From NCBI GenBank assembly GCA_900543085.1, contig UQQF01000005.1:1-64000 (forward strand): DNA of 64,000 nt, written 5' to 3'. This stretch comes from an uncultured Eubacteriales bacterium (GTDB lineage Bacteria > Bacillota > Clostridia > Oscillospirales > Oscillospiraceae). The notes below the pieces were generated by a model, which made no database searches, was not told the DNA's origin, and saw only the letters and a list, made by a program, of their open reading frames with translations. Numbering within the stretch: position 1 is the first letter of the stretch; each line of letters opens with the position of its first letter. Positions 9,007 through 18,974 of the stretch are shown piece after piece. The position numbers and the translations under genes are program-made.

Positions 9007-10014
9007 TCAAACAGGCAGGGTTCCCGCGCTTTTGGCCGCAGTAACTTGAACTTTCAACTCGTCAATCAGCGTTTGTTTTATTTCTGGCCAAGTTATGTTT
9101 GCATTGCTGACAAGTTCTTTCTGGCATCGCATCAAGCATTTTTTCAAAACGCAACGCACATACTCTTCAAGAGAATACAGCTCTGCCTGCGATATATTAG
9201 TACCATCACCTTCGTGAAGAGACTCAGAGCGAAAACGATAGAACGTTATCATATCACTATATATTTTTGTAATCTCAGTGGGCGATGTACCAGCCAATAC
9301 AGCAAGACGATTTGCTAATTTCTGTTTTTTCCCTGTTGCGTTCCTTTCTAGTAATATCATTTCCAGAGCCGTTGTATACTGTTCAAAACCTGTTGGCACG
9401 TCAATTTGTTCTAGTCCCCATATAAACTCGTCAATGCTCGGCTTCAAAAGATTAAATGGTCTTCCGACGTAATTTACAAGAAATTTATTACAGACTATGG
9501 CATCATCTGCGGTGAGGATATACTTACGCTGATCAATGATGTTCCGACTTCTGTTTTGATTTTTGTTATGAACATTATTATTCATCAGCCCAAGCGTTTT
9601 ATATGAAAAATCAAAGAAGACATCATATAACCCTATGTTTCCCTTTTGGAATAAATGTAGAAGTGAAAAAATTTCGTATAGATAGGAAGTTTCTTTGTCC
9701 TGATACGGTTCTAATTGATCGCAGCACATAGGCCCCGACATTGGAATTACAACATTAGGGACAATGGTAGGCCCGTCAATTTGAAATATATCATGTTTCT
9801 TTAGGCAAATAAAAAATTCTCCTCTATTATTTTCCAAACGTGAACCCATATATTCAGTATTGAGATTTCCCTTTGCATCTGTAATTTTATCTTTGACCGG
9901 AAGATCATCTAAGTAAACCTTGTCAAGAGTGTAGCCGTTACCTATATTCAGGCCAAGAATGCTTTCGTCGCAATACATAACGATTGCAAATATATCAACA
10001 TTGACATCAACCAT
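9007..10014 (-). CDS. HEPN-like (Apea-type) protein inside the BREX operon
   Basis: A 335-residue protein that is not one of the six core BREX proteins. The N-terminal two thirds are unfamiliar. The C-terminal part (ALEMILLERN, KLANRLAVLAGTSP, then FYRFRSESLHEGDG) resembles Apea-like HEPN domains, which usually read 'YxIRSxxxHG'. The residues R-SESL-H fit the Rx4-6H motif of HEPN ribonucleases. It sits between pglX (14 bases away) and pglZ on the same strand with a purine-rich ribosome site, so it belongs to the operon. A phage-triggered RNase or abortive-infection effector is a reasonable inference. No activity is shown by the sequence itself. Confidence 0.7.
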   Translation of the reverse strand: MVDVNVDIFAIVMYCDESILGLNIGNGYTLDKVYLDDLPVKDKITDAKGNLNTEYMGSRLENNRGEFFICLKKHDIFQIDGPTIVPNVVIPMSGPMCCDQLEPYQDKETSYLYEIFSLLHLFQKGNIGLYDVFFDFSYKTLGLMNNNVHNKNQNRSRNIIDQRKYILTADDAIVCNKFLVNYVGRPFNLLKPSIDEFIWGLEQIDVPTGFEQYTTALEMILLERNATGKKQKLANRLAVLAGTSPTEITKIYSDMITFYRFRSESLHEGDGTNISQAELYSLEEYVRCVLKKCLMRCQKELVSNANITWPEIKQTLIDELKVQVTAAKSAGTLPV

Positions 10015-10028
10015 ACCCTTTTCCTCCT

Positions 10029-13000
10029 TTACTTAATCTTCGCCAGCACGTCCGCAAAGAGCACGTAGTTGTGCTTCACACCATCATCGAGGTCGATAGA
10101 GATATTCTGATCGGCAAGGTGATGGATTTTTTCTTCGTATTTCTGGATCTCCAAAGACTGCTCTTGAAGTTTCTTTTGCTGCTTCGTCAGCTTTACCCGC
10201 TCTGACCCGGAGGTGTGTTCCAGCGCATCTGCAAGATGGGTAAGCTGGGTGCGGTAACGCTCCTGCTGCTCGTGGACATAGTCGGTGCGCATCCGGGCAA
10301 GGAGGTCGCTCTGATACCGGTGCATATAGATCAGTGCCTTGAAGCCGTTCTTCTTGCCGCTGTCAAAGAGCCAGTAGATGGGGCGTTTCTGGTAGGTCTT
10401 GCAGTGGTAGGCATAGAAGTCGTTCAGGAAGTAGCTGCGGATGACCTCGCGGGGTGTACCCTTGCCGCCAAGCGCGTCGGCGATGAACTTGAGGTTTTCT
10501 TCCAGCATATCGCTGCCGTAGACTGCCTCAACCCACTTCACAAAGCGTCCGGTCATGTCGTCTTCGAAGTAATCGTCGTCGCAGATGGGGATGATGTTGT
10601 CGGCATCCACCGGGAAGGTTAGTTCCTTCCACTCGCCGCCTACGTTGATATAGGTATACTCCTTGCTGACGCCAATACTTATGCCGCCAAAAGTAATGGC
10701 ATTGCCGTGTTCATCTACGAGGCGATCTTTCCGATATACATCATCCCAATCCCCGCCAGCGTAAGCAAGCCCCTCTACATCCAGTGAGTACCGCCCGAAC
10801 ATGCAGCCTACGGCGTAGGAGATCAGGGAGATGATCTCATCCCGCTTAATACGGACATAGTTACTGCCCTGCATGGACTCCGGCACGTCATCCTTGGTGT
10901 CAAAGATGCGGTGTACTGTCACATCATTGTCCGCTACCTCCGGGGTCAGCTCGTCATGCAAGCTGTAGATGTCGATGAAAATGCGGTTCAGCTCATTGAA
11001 AAAGAACGAAACAGGTCCCCCGTTTCCGAACAAAATTCCTTCTGGAACATATCTGCAAGAAAACATACCAGAGGACACTAGTCCACGTAATCGCTTCCTT
11101 GAAATAATAGGTTCTTTCACGAAGACGGTAGTTTTTAACAGTTGTTCTTACTTCAAATCCATCATTTTCCAAATTTACTATTGTATCAAAATTCCCGTAC
11201 CATTTTCTCATATAGCCACCAGAAGTAACAGGAAACCACTTTAATCCAGATGCGACCATATCATCATGAGATTTCATAGTGAACCCAATCTTTTCGCTTA
11301 TAACTTCATGCCAAAGTCTTAAAAATCGATCATTGTCACCTGTCAAAACACCTTTTCGCGTTTCTCCAGGAAAATGCTCCCCATCAGTAAATGCTCGAAT
11401 AGCAAATTCACTAACCCAATATGCCACCGGCGAGCCGGGGATTTTGGAGAAGTTGGATTGCGGGGATTCATGAAAATAGCCGCAATTAGGATTGGCGATG
11501 GCTTCCAACACCTTTTCCTTCTGTACTTCCATACCTCCCTTAAAATCAGATAGCCGGAAATATAAGCCCGGTTCAGAGGCGTTCTTATTTTGCAGTACAA
11601 AGGAACAGAGCGGGACAGTCGCTTCCTCAAAAGCGGAATATTCCATCTGAATCAGTGTTGTAATATTCTTGTTACGGATAATATATTCCCGCAGCTTTTC
11701 ATACGTTTTGATGAACATCCAGACAAAGGGTGTCATAAAGCCGCAGTATCCGTTCGGCTGGCAAAGTTGCAGATCTCGGTAAATGAATACACTGAACAAA
11801 TCGCCGGAATAGTCCTTATAATTATCGTTGATATAATCTTTTAGCTTCGGGTTGTATTTGTTTAGATAGGGGGGATTGGTGCAAACGACCGTGTACTTTT
11901 GGGATAGCACCCGCCGGTAATTCCAGTTGTTCAAGGTAGCTTCATAGTCCATATTAAACAGTGTCAGCGCTTCCGGCTCCTGTGGCTGGTCTGGAAGTGT
12001 CTTCACCTGTACCAGAGAACCAAATTCCCATAGCTCCGCATCAGAATGCGAAGGTGTGTAAACTTGAGGCTGGACGCCGCGGTTGAGAAAGCGCCGATCA
12101 TATTGCCGTGCCTTCATAATCACAGCAAAATTTGCAAGCTGGATCGCACGCTCATCAATATCCAATCCAAAAAGGTTGTTTTTGACAATCTCAGATGCCG
12201 CATCCCGCTCACTATAACCGCATTCCCTATAAATTTCCATCAGCACATCAAACGCATACACCAAAATATGCCCGCTGCCTACGCAGGGGTCAAGAAAGAT
12301 CAGCTCTTGTGGTGCGATATTTTGTTTGATGTTTTGAAATTTACCACTTTTCGGCGCAGCTAGAAATGCAAGTTTCTCCCGCAACTTACTTTCCGGATGC
12401 CGTTCAATCCAGTATTTGCCCAATGAATTATCAACCATATAGCGCACAACCCAGTCAGTAGTAAACAGTTGAGTTGCAGCGGGTATATCTTCCCGAGTAA
12501 CTGCACTTTTGTTGATGTTCACAACTTCATTGTGCTTTTCTAAACCGTAATACTGGTACAGCCAACCGATGATCTGCACCTGATTCGTCCAGTCCTCTTC
12601 GGGAATATCCGTGACCATGCGACCCAGAACGCTGTCGGCTTTCAGGATGTTGTTGGGGAACAGCAGCTCGGTATAGCCGCCCATTTTCTCAAACATCCGG
12701 GGCAGAGCTTCGTTCAGGGCATTGCACTGGGTCAGCAGCAGATAGCGGTAGAGGCCTTCGGTATGGTTAATCTCGATATACGAGGCAATCTTGTCCTTGT
12801 CCAGTCCCGGTAAATCCATATGCAGCGCGTCGCTGAGGATTTCCGGCTTGAACGCGCCGGTGCTGTCTGAAAAGACACGGATGTGGCTGGGCAGATAGTT
12901 GTTGACCTCCATGAAGCGCAGGGCGATAAAGCGGTTGAACCATGTATAAGCAACCTCTTCCATGACCTGAGCATATCCCTTCCGCTGGATCTGTGCCACA

Positions 13001-13176
13001 AGCTCCCTGCGCTGCTTGCATTCCTCGGAGGACAGGGCGCGGCCTCCAACGGTCACGGCATTTGCTTCGCCATAACCTTCTTCGGTAATTCCATATTGAT
13101 AAGCCCTTTGCGATACCTGTGCAATCAGTTCCGTCCTTGCCCATATCGCAAATTTCTGTATGGCAGATTTATTCAT
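10029..13176 (-). pseudogene. pglX: BREX adenine methyltransferase PglX, frameshifted
   Basis: Two overlapping reading frames together make one full-length PglX. The first (from the ATG at 13176) holds the N6-adenine methyltransferase core: LDPCVGSGHILVYAFDVL as the SAM site and CTNPPYLNKYNPKL as the NPPY catalytic motif. It runs to YYFKEAITWT. The protein then continues one frame away as LVSSGMFSCRYVPEGILF and ends with the usual PglX C-terminus (IDLDDGVKHNYVLFADVLAKIK). The shift lies at about 11082. The missing codon between W and L is best explained by loss of two bases. As read, the methyltransferase core would be made without its C-terminal target-recognition half. A sequencing error, a real mutation or an on/off variant are all possible. 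Confidence 0.9.
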
Positions 13177-13213
13177 ATCATTATCCCCAATTTATGAAGC
13201 TGATTTCAGCAAG

Positions 13214-13813
13214 TTATTCCCTCTCCTCAAAATCCACAAGCTTTTTTGCATAGAAGCCACTACAACTTGAGTAGCGGAAATTCCAACCGAGGATTCTGAA
13301 TAGATCGGACTGTTTATCTGGAATATCCCGTTCATCAGTATTGACGGTGATGTTTTGTAGGTATTTCATTTCAAGTAAGAACAGAGCCGCTAATACATAG
13401 AGCACATTTCTTTGACAGCCATCCTTGATATTTGCGACGCGACCATGCTTAATGTTGGTAAAGGCGTGCCACCAAAAAAGAGATTGGCCTGGCTGATCGT
13501 TATTCCAGCTATAGAATGGCTTAATCACCATTCCATTCATCAGGATCTGAACCTCTTGATTTAAGATGTCTGGGTAATCCTCTATCACTGCTCTATAATA
13601 TTGCGTAATTCTTTCGGCTGCCGAGGAAGAGCAAAACACTTTGAAGAATGAATCTAATTCTGCTCCGATCATCTGTATGAGCCCAGCATATTCATTGGAG
13701 TAGGCCATTGCATTATCGGCTGATAATGCAACATAGTTCAGTGTATGTATAAACTTTTCTTCCAGCATTAGGTAGTACGCCCAGTAGTCACGAAGAAATT
13801 GCTCACGATTCAT
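13214..13813 (-). CDS. HEPN-like accessory protein between brxC and pglX
   Basis: A 199-residue, mostly helical protein. Residues about 114-125 read WWHAFTNIKHGR and are followed by a hydrophobic helix (NVLYVLAALFLLEMKYL). This matches the pattern 'WWxxYNxVKHxR...AALFxL' seen in a widespread family of HEPN-like proteins. It has GGAGGG before its ATG, starts 14 bases after brxC ends and stops 37 bases before pglX starts, so it is translated as part of the BREX operon. The K-H-x-R arrangement differs from the canonical Rx4-6H motif, so RNase activity is uncertain. A structural or sensing partner is equally possible. Confidence 0.65.
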   Translation of the reverse strand: MNREQFLRDYWAYYLMLEEKFIHTLNYVALSADNAMAYSNEYAGLIQMIGAELDSFFKVFCSSSAAERITQYYRAVIEDYPDILNQEVQILMNGMVIKPFYSWNNDQPGQSLFWWHAFTNIKHGRVANIKDGCQRNVLYVLAALFLLEMKYLQNITVNTDERDIPDKQSDLFRILGWNFRYSSCSGFYAKKLVDFEERE

Positions 13814-13827
13814 AGCGTTGCCCTCCC

Positions 13828-16800
13828 TTAGCTGATCTGGATGCCGTCGCAGCTTTCCAGCGTCTTCATCAGCTTATCTCGGATTCCCTCAACATACTTG
13901 TCAATGTCCTCTTTGGATTGCAGACGCTTGACGGAGCATAGGTCATACCGGCGAACAGAGGTGATTTTTTTTGGCTTGGATGCCGGAGACCCAGTCGTGG
14001 CACCCAATTCTGGATGGGCCTGATGGTTATCAGCAGCCAAGACCTCCATCCGGCGGCAGATATTTTCCTTGTAGTTGAGAAGCTGCGTGACCATCGCGTC
14101 CAATTCTGTGAGGGATGAAGCTTCCTTTGCCGCTTCTCGCTTGCCAACGAAATAGTCGTCTGCCTGACGCAGCAGAGCCGTCGCGTCATTGGCTTCGGAA
14201 GCTAGCTGGTGAACATCCTGCATACACTGGCGAACATTCTCTAAAACTTCATCCCTCTTGATATCCAGCAGATTGTTGTAGGCAGCTTTCGCTTTGTGGA
14301 TCAGCTCCGGCAGCTCACCGATGCGGTTATAGGGCTTCGGCATGGCAAGGATCGTTGAAATCTGACGGAAGACATCCTGCGCGCCGGCATCAGTCGCAAA
14401 GTAGTCGCGCTCCTTGCTGATTTTCTCCATCTGACGCCGGGCTTCGTCATAGACGGGACGTTGAGACTTGAAGAACAACTCCACGCCCTCCATATCTTCG
14501 ATAGAATCCAGAAGGTCATCCTGTTTTTGCACCATACGGGAGAGAAGCGCCACGTTGTCCTTGCGCTGGCTCAGCACGTCGGCGGCAAGGTTACGAGCGG
14601 TTTCCACAACTTCCCGTTCCGGGTATCTCACTTGCTTATAGGCTTGCAAAAGCTCATTGTAGTGCTTCTCTTTTTCCTCGAAGGTGGTCAGCACAAACCG
14701 GATCAGTCCGTCTTCATCGGAAGGAATGTCCATTGCGCCGAGATAGTCCCGGAGGAAGTTGATGCTCTTTCTCATCAGGTCTTCCGAAGGGGCAATCCGG
14801 CGGGTCACAATCGCTTTGTCAATCTCTGACCGTTTGCGCAGATAGTCCACGAGTCTGCGCTCATCCTTACCCACAATCGCGCCGCCGTACTTGATCGAGA
14901 TCTTCTGCTGGGCAATGAGACGGGCAACCAGAGCGGCAATGTCGATTTCCCGCCAACCATAGGGGATTGCGCTGTATCTGCGCTGCACGTCACCCATAGA
15001 AGTTGTGAGCATCTTTGCGTTTTGCAGTTCCAGCCATTGGCTGATCTCGTTCAGGGCATCCTCGTTGTTCGAGCCGGTCCCGGCAAAGGCACCCTGCTCA
15101 TTGTCCGTCCCGTTGAGGATCGCAAGGATGTCCGCATCGCTTTCAACAAACTTGTTGACCATACTGAGCTTGGAATACACGCTCTCAACCAGACCGTTCA
15201 GGGCGGCATCCAACTTGTCTTTCGCGTTGCCAGCCTTGATGTCCATGACCTCACCATGAACCACAACCTTTGCGTCTACAATGGCTTTCTCAATATAGCC
15301 TCGCGCCCGCTCTTCAAGTCTGCGGGCTTCTTGCTGCCGCTTGCGGATAATATCCTGAATGCTCTCCGGGAGCTGGGAGACGTTTTTCTGCTTGACATAC
15401 TTGCGGATTTTCATCGCCTGTTCCAGTTCCTCGAAGTACGGGGTTTCATTGGAAAGGACGACAATCGCTTCGTTATTTACCTGAGAATCCATAATCAGCC
15501 GCGGATCCGGTGCACCGTAGTAGTCACTGGCTATCGTAACAATCCGCAGCCGCATCCCACCGGAGGCAGAGCCGTTCAGCGTCTCGTCCACATACTGGTC
15601 ATAGGCAAAATCATACTTGCCATACTTAAACTTCTTCGCCGGATAGATTTCCCCAAACACCGTCTGGGCGATGCTCGCTGTCACCTGTGCGCTGTCTACA
15701 ACCGTGTTGCGGATGTCAATGGCAATGTCCTGTTCTTCGTCGGTCAGGAAGGCATAGGTGTCCCCATTGCGGGAGATATAGTTCTGAGACAACAGACGTT
15801 CAAGGGACTCCGTGACAGATTTCCTGAGGGCAATCTTATCGGTGCGAATGTCGTCGATCATCAGAATAGAAATGTTGTCGATATTTGGTTTAATGTCATT
15901 ATCAATATACCGAACTAAGTACAGCAGTTTCAGGACGTTTACATCCTGCTGTTCCAAACCGTCATGGTGGTCAGCCGCATTCTGACAGCGGTCAATCACG
16001 CGCCGGATAGCACTCTCAAGGAAGGTGTGGACGGTATCATAGAAGAGGTGGAAGGGGACAAGGGCGTTCTCGTCCTTATCCTGCACCTTCTGCGCTGCCT
16101 CCTGGAAGCCGGAGAGCATAGACCGTTCGCCACCGGAGAGGTGCTTACCGGAATTGCCGTGTTTTCGGATCTCCGCAAGTACCTTCTGGATGATGATAAA
16201 CTGGTATGGAACAAAGGGAAAAGTGTCAGAAAATTCCGCAGCGTCCGTAAAACCTTTGATGTCCAGCACTGGATTGTTGAAGATATAGAGGTTTTTCAGG
16301 ACGGCGTGTTCCTTGTCATATACCATGCGGAGAAGCTGGTCTGCCTCTTCGGTCTTTGCCAGCACACGCTTTTTGATGACCTCATCAACGGAAGAAGAGG
16401 ACAGACTGAGGCGGGTGTTGAAGCGTCCCTGAATCTTGGAAAAGTCATCACCGGAGATATGGACAACGGAGTCGATCGCCTCCTGGCTCGTAACCATAAC
16501 CCAGACTTTCCCCATGCAGCGGGTTCCGATTTCTTCCACAAGGGATTGCAGATTGATCATCAGATCCCCGTCGTCACCGATATACTGACCAACCTCGTCC
16601 ACCATAAACAGCAGCCGGAAGTTCTTGCCTTTTCCGTCCACATATTCTTTGATGTCCGCAACTAGCTGGGCAATACTCAGTTCATTCGTCTCTTCACCGT
16701 TAAACCAGTTCTGGGCAGCCTGTTCGCTCATACCAAGAACAGATTGCAATACTTCTACAATATCGTCCTCAAAGAAGGCAAAGGAGTCACGCGTTTCCAC

Positions 16801-17373
16801 CCACGGTGCACCATTGATTTCTTCAAAGGCAGCAAGGAACTGCTCCGTCTTGCCCTGCTTTTCAATAAAGCGTTCCAGCTTGGCGATCTTCAAATCGTCC
16901 CCATAGAAGCCGCAGTGATTATAGAACATTTTGGCGAAGACGCGCAGGACAGCAGTTTTGTCCTTTGTGATCGGGCCTTCAATATCGATGTTAAACAGAA
17001 TGGACTCCGTAGGCACCGAGACGCACTTAACCGCAGTGGCGTACATCATGGGATCGTCAAACTTGTCCTTGAAGTAGTCCATTGCCTCCTTGCCGCATAC
17101 CTCCTTGTTTTCAAGAAGGTAGGAGAGAATTTTTAAGAAGTGAGATTTACCACTTCCAAAGAAACCGGAAATCCAGACACCGATTTTATCGGTGGGATAG
17201 TCGATAGCTTTTGAGTAGTTGTCAAAGAATGTACGGAAATGCCTGCGCAGCTCCTTCGTGATGATATACTCACTCAGCTCTTGCCGCAGACTATTGTCGT
17301 CGTTCTGGGAAACCTTAATTACACCGTTAATATCTCGGTTGATGTCCTTTTGGAACATATTTTGTATCTTCAT
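13828..17373 (-). CDS. brxC: BREX P-loop ATPase BrxC
   Basis: A 1,181-residue protein, the size expected for BrxC/PglY. Walker A is GFFGSGKS at residues 70-77, and a Walker B-like segment is FRLLFMVDEVGQYIG. The middle has the typical LSGGERSMLSGFQEAAQKV region, and long coiled-coil helices follow (ARRLEERARGYIEKA, KHYNELLQAYKQVRYP). BrxC is the large ATPase of BREX and is thought to act as the DNA-bound hub of the system. The frame is intact throughout. It starts at the ATG at 17373 after CGGAGG and follows brxB by 14 bases. Confidence 0.95.
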   Translation of the reverse strand: MKIQNMFQKDINRDINGVIKVSQNDDNSLRQELSEYIITKELRRHFRTFFDNYSKAIDYPTDKIGVWISGFFGSGKSHFLKILSYLLENKEVCGKEAMDYFKDKFDDPMMYATAVKCVSVPTESILFNIDIEGPITKDKTAVLRVFAKMFYNHCGFYGDDLKIAKLERFIEKQGKTEQFLAAFEEINGAPWVETRDSFAFFEDDIVEVLQSVLGMSEQAAQNWFNGEETNELSIAQLVADIKEYVDGKGKNFRLLFMVDEVGQYIGDDGDLMINLQSLVEEIGTRCMGKVWVMVTSQEAIDSVVHISGDDFSKIQGRFNTRLSLSSSSVDEVIKKRVLAKTEEADQLLRMVYDKEHAVLKNLYIFNNPVLDIKGFTDAAEFSDTFPFVPYQFIIIQKVLAEIRKHGNSGKHLSGGERSMLSGFQEAAQKVQDKDENALVPFHLFYDTVHTFLESAIRRVIDRCQNAADHHDGLEQQDVNVLKLLYLVRYIDNDIKPNIDNISILMIDDIRTDKIALRKSVTESLERLLSQNYISRNGDTYAFLTDEEQDIAIDIRNTVVDSAQVTASIAQTVFGEIYPAKKFKYGKYDFAYDQYVDETLNGSASGGMRLRIVTIASDYYGAPDPRLIMDSQVNNEAIVVLSNETPYFEELEQAMKIRKYVKQKNVSQLPESIQDIIRKRQQEARRLEERARGYIEKAIVDAKVVVHGEVMDIKAGNAKDKLDAALNGLVESVYSKLSMVNKFVESDADILAILNGTDNEQGAFAGTGSNNEDALNEISQWLELQNAKMLTTSMGDVQRRYSAIPYGWREIDIAALVARLIAQQKISIKYGGAIVGKDERRLVDYLRKRSEIDKAIVTRRIAPSEDLMRKSINFLRDYLGAMDIPSDEDGLIRFVLTTFEEKEKHYNELLQAYKQVRYPEREVVETARNLAADVLSQRKDNVALLSRMVQKQDDLLDSIEDMEGVELFFKSQRPVYDEARRQMEKISKERDYFATDAGAQDVFRQISTILAMPKPYNRIGELPELIHKAKAAYNNLLDIKRDEVLENVRQCMQDVHQLASEANDATALLRQADDYFVGKREAAKEASSLTELDAMVTQLLNYKENICRRMEVLAADNHQAHPELGATTGSPASKPKKITSVRRYDLCSVKRLQSKEDIDKYVEGIRDKLMKTLESCDGIQIS

Positions 17374-17387
17374 GGTTCTTGCCTCCG

Positions 17388-17948
17388 TTACAGCAGATTA
17401 AAAGCCCGGTAATAGTGACCGTCCAGAAACTCGTTAAAAAGAATGAGCGTCTGACCGTTGAAGCTACCCGGATAAAACATCACAATCGGAATGTCCTCAA
17501 AGAGATGCTGCATACTGTCCAGCATCTTGTGAGAGCGCATTAATGGGTAGATTTTTCCAATGCCTGTCATGAACAAAACGTCCTGTCCCTTCACATGAGG
17601 GGAGTAGTCCATCCTTGTCAGAAGTGCCTCCGGCGTTGCGATCTTTTGCAACTGGCTGAGAAGGTAATCCTTCCCACGCTTTTCCTCCAATCCGGGTACA
17701 GAGCGAAGGATGCGCTTATCTTCCAGCAGGGAAAGGAAGATTTCATAGAGGTCGCACTCGATAATCCGGTAGGGGGTGTTCGCCTCTGCTTTTAACCTTC
17801 GGATATAATCCTGAACCACAATCTCGTCTTTGGGGTCATAGCAGAAAACATGGATGCCCACCTCATTGCTCAAGCCCTTATTGGCGAGGAAACTCGGATC
17901 AGAAATCCGGTCTTTGATCCGATCCAGCTCTTGTTTTATCATGTCCAT
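17388..17948 (-). CDS. brxB: BREX protein BrxB (DUF1788)
   Basis: A 186-residue protein with typical DUF1788/BrxB features: MIKQELDRIKDRISDPSFL at the start, the central IECDLYEIFLSLLED, and the C-terminal IVMFYPGSFNGQTLILFNEF. BrxB is a small core BREX protein of unclear biochemical role that is required for the system. The ATG at 17948 is preceded by GGAGGCGG. It lies 9 bases downstream of brxA and 14 bases upstream of brxC. Confidence 0.93.
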   Translation of the reverse strand: MDMIKQELDRIKDRISDPSFLANKGLSNEVGIHVFCYDPKDEIVVQDYIRRLKAEANTPYRIIECDLYEIFLSLLEDKRILRSVPGLEEKRGKDYLLSQLQKIATPEALLTRMDYSPHVKGQDVLFMTGIGKIYPLMRSHKMLDSMQHLFEDIPIVMFYPGSFNGQTLILFNEFLDGHYYRAFNLL

Positions 17949-17957
17949 GACCGCCTC

Positions 17958-18566
17958 CTATCGAAAACAATTAAATGCTGGCAGAGCTTCATAATCGTTG
18001 TTGGCTTTGATGCCTTCTTCCAGCTCTTCGCAGAGCAGAACCGGATTCAGAGTAGTCGCTCGTATCCCATCCAGATATTCTGTTTCCACCAGCATCCGCA
18101 CCAGCACGCTTTTGATTTTTTTGACCGTGTTTTCGCTCCATGCCGCGACAGAATCATTCTGCGCCTGAAGCCGGGTAAAGAACGCATTCAGGTCTTTCCG
18201 TGAAAAACTGAAATCCTGATTGCTGTATTTCTCTCCGATAACCTGTATCATAAATTCCCAGACCAAACGGTTATATTTCATGATCGCATAGAGGTTGATC
18301 TGCTTTGCAATTTCGCTGGGTGCGAATGCAAGCTCATGCACAAGCTGCCCGTTGCCCAGCGCATCCAGACGTTTATAGCAAGCCCTCGCCAGCCGAGAAA
18401 CCTGACGCTCCGTAGGGTATTGAAAAAGATTGTCCTTTTTGATTATTTCGATTGCCTCTTCAATGGTTTTGCCGTCAATGTAATATTTCGCGGCAATCCT
18501 GATCTCATAGAAGAGGAATTGCTCAGCCGTTAGGCTGCCGTTATATAAATGCGCCTGATCCATCAT
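17958..18566 (-). CDS. brxA: BREX protein BrxA (DUF1819)
   Basis: A 202-residue helical protein with the BrxA/DUF1819 layout: YNGSLTAEQFLFYEIRIAAKY at the N-terminus, QYPTERQVSRLARACYKRL, and a long C-terminal region. BrxA homologues are small DNA-binding helix-turn-helix proteins. The ATG at 18566 has GGAG 5 bases upstream, and a second ATG follows immediately. An upstream in-frame ATG at 18599 has no ribosome site. It is the first gene of the BREX operon, about 145 bases below a good promoter. Confidence 0.9.
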   Translation of the reverse strand: MMDQAHLYNGSLTAEQFLFYEIRIAAKYYIDGKTIEEAIEIIKKDNLFQYPTERQVSRLARACYKRLDALGNGQLVHELAFAPSEIAKQINLYAIMKYNRLVWEFMIQVIGEKYSNQDFSFSRKDLNAFFTRLQAQNDSVAAWSENTVKKIKSVLVRMLVETEYLDGIRATTLNPVLLCEELEEGIKANNDYEALPAFNCFR

Positions 18567-18716
18567 TATATCTCCGTTTATATAAATATTTCTTGTCATA
18601 CATCTTTACATAAACTAAAAGTAGGACTCGGTAGTGTTTGCCATAGACGTTGCAATATTTCAGAGTTATATAGCTTGATTTCATGCCTCTTATCTCAGCA
18701 ACGAGCAGATAATTAT

Positions 18717-18745
18717 ATTGTACCAAGTTTTACTCTTTCTTTCAA
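18717..18745 (-). promoter_or_regulatory. Promoter of the BREX operon
   Basis: On the minus strand, TTGAAA (18740-18745) and TACAAT (18717-18722) are separated by exactly 17 bases, a near-consensus housekeeping promoter. The predicted start near 18710 leaves a leader of about 145 bases before brxA. No strong hairpin was found in that leader. The rest of 18567-18950 holds no convincing gene. Confidence 0.7.
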
Positions 18746-18911
18746 CGATATTACCTGAGCAAAAGGCATTTATCTCTAAGGTTGTTCTGCCATAACTGAA
18801 ATATATTCTATAAAAAATGCCTACATATCGGCGCAACGAGGCTTATGGCAATTGCTTCATTTGAGTCGTTTTCAAAACCTATATTCAGATACTAATTAGT
18901 GAAGACAAAGG

Positions 18912-18940
18912 TTGCGCACGAGATGGCACTAAGATAGAAT
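18912..18940 (+). promoter_or_regulatory. Promoter of the small acidic protein gene
   Basis: TTGCGC (18912-18917) and TAGAAT (18935-18940) lie 17 bases apart on the plus strand, upstream of the gene at 18975. The -10 box matches the consensus in five of six positions. The -35 box is weaker. Confidence 0.5.
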
Positions 18941-18974
18941 ATAGTCAATAATGAACCGAAGGATGGGTGACGGC

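Noticed and set aside
18541..18726. 61-codon minus-strand open frame over the BREX promoter
   Set aside because: It begins inside the -10 box and has no ribosome site; the promoter and leader of brxA explain the region.
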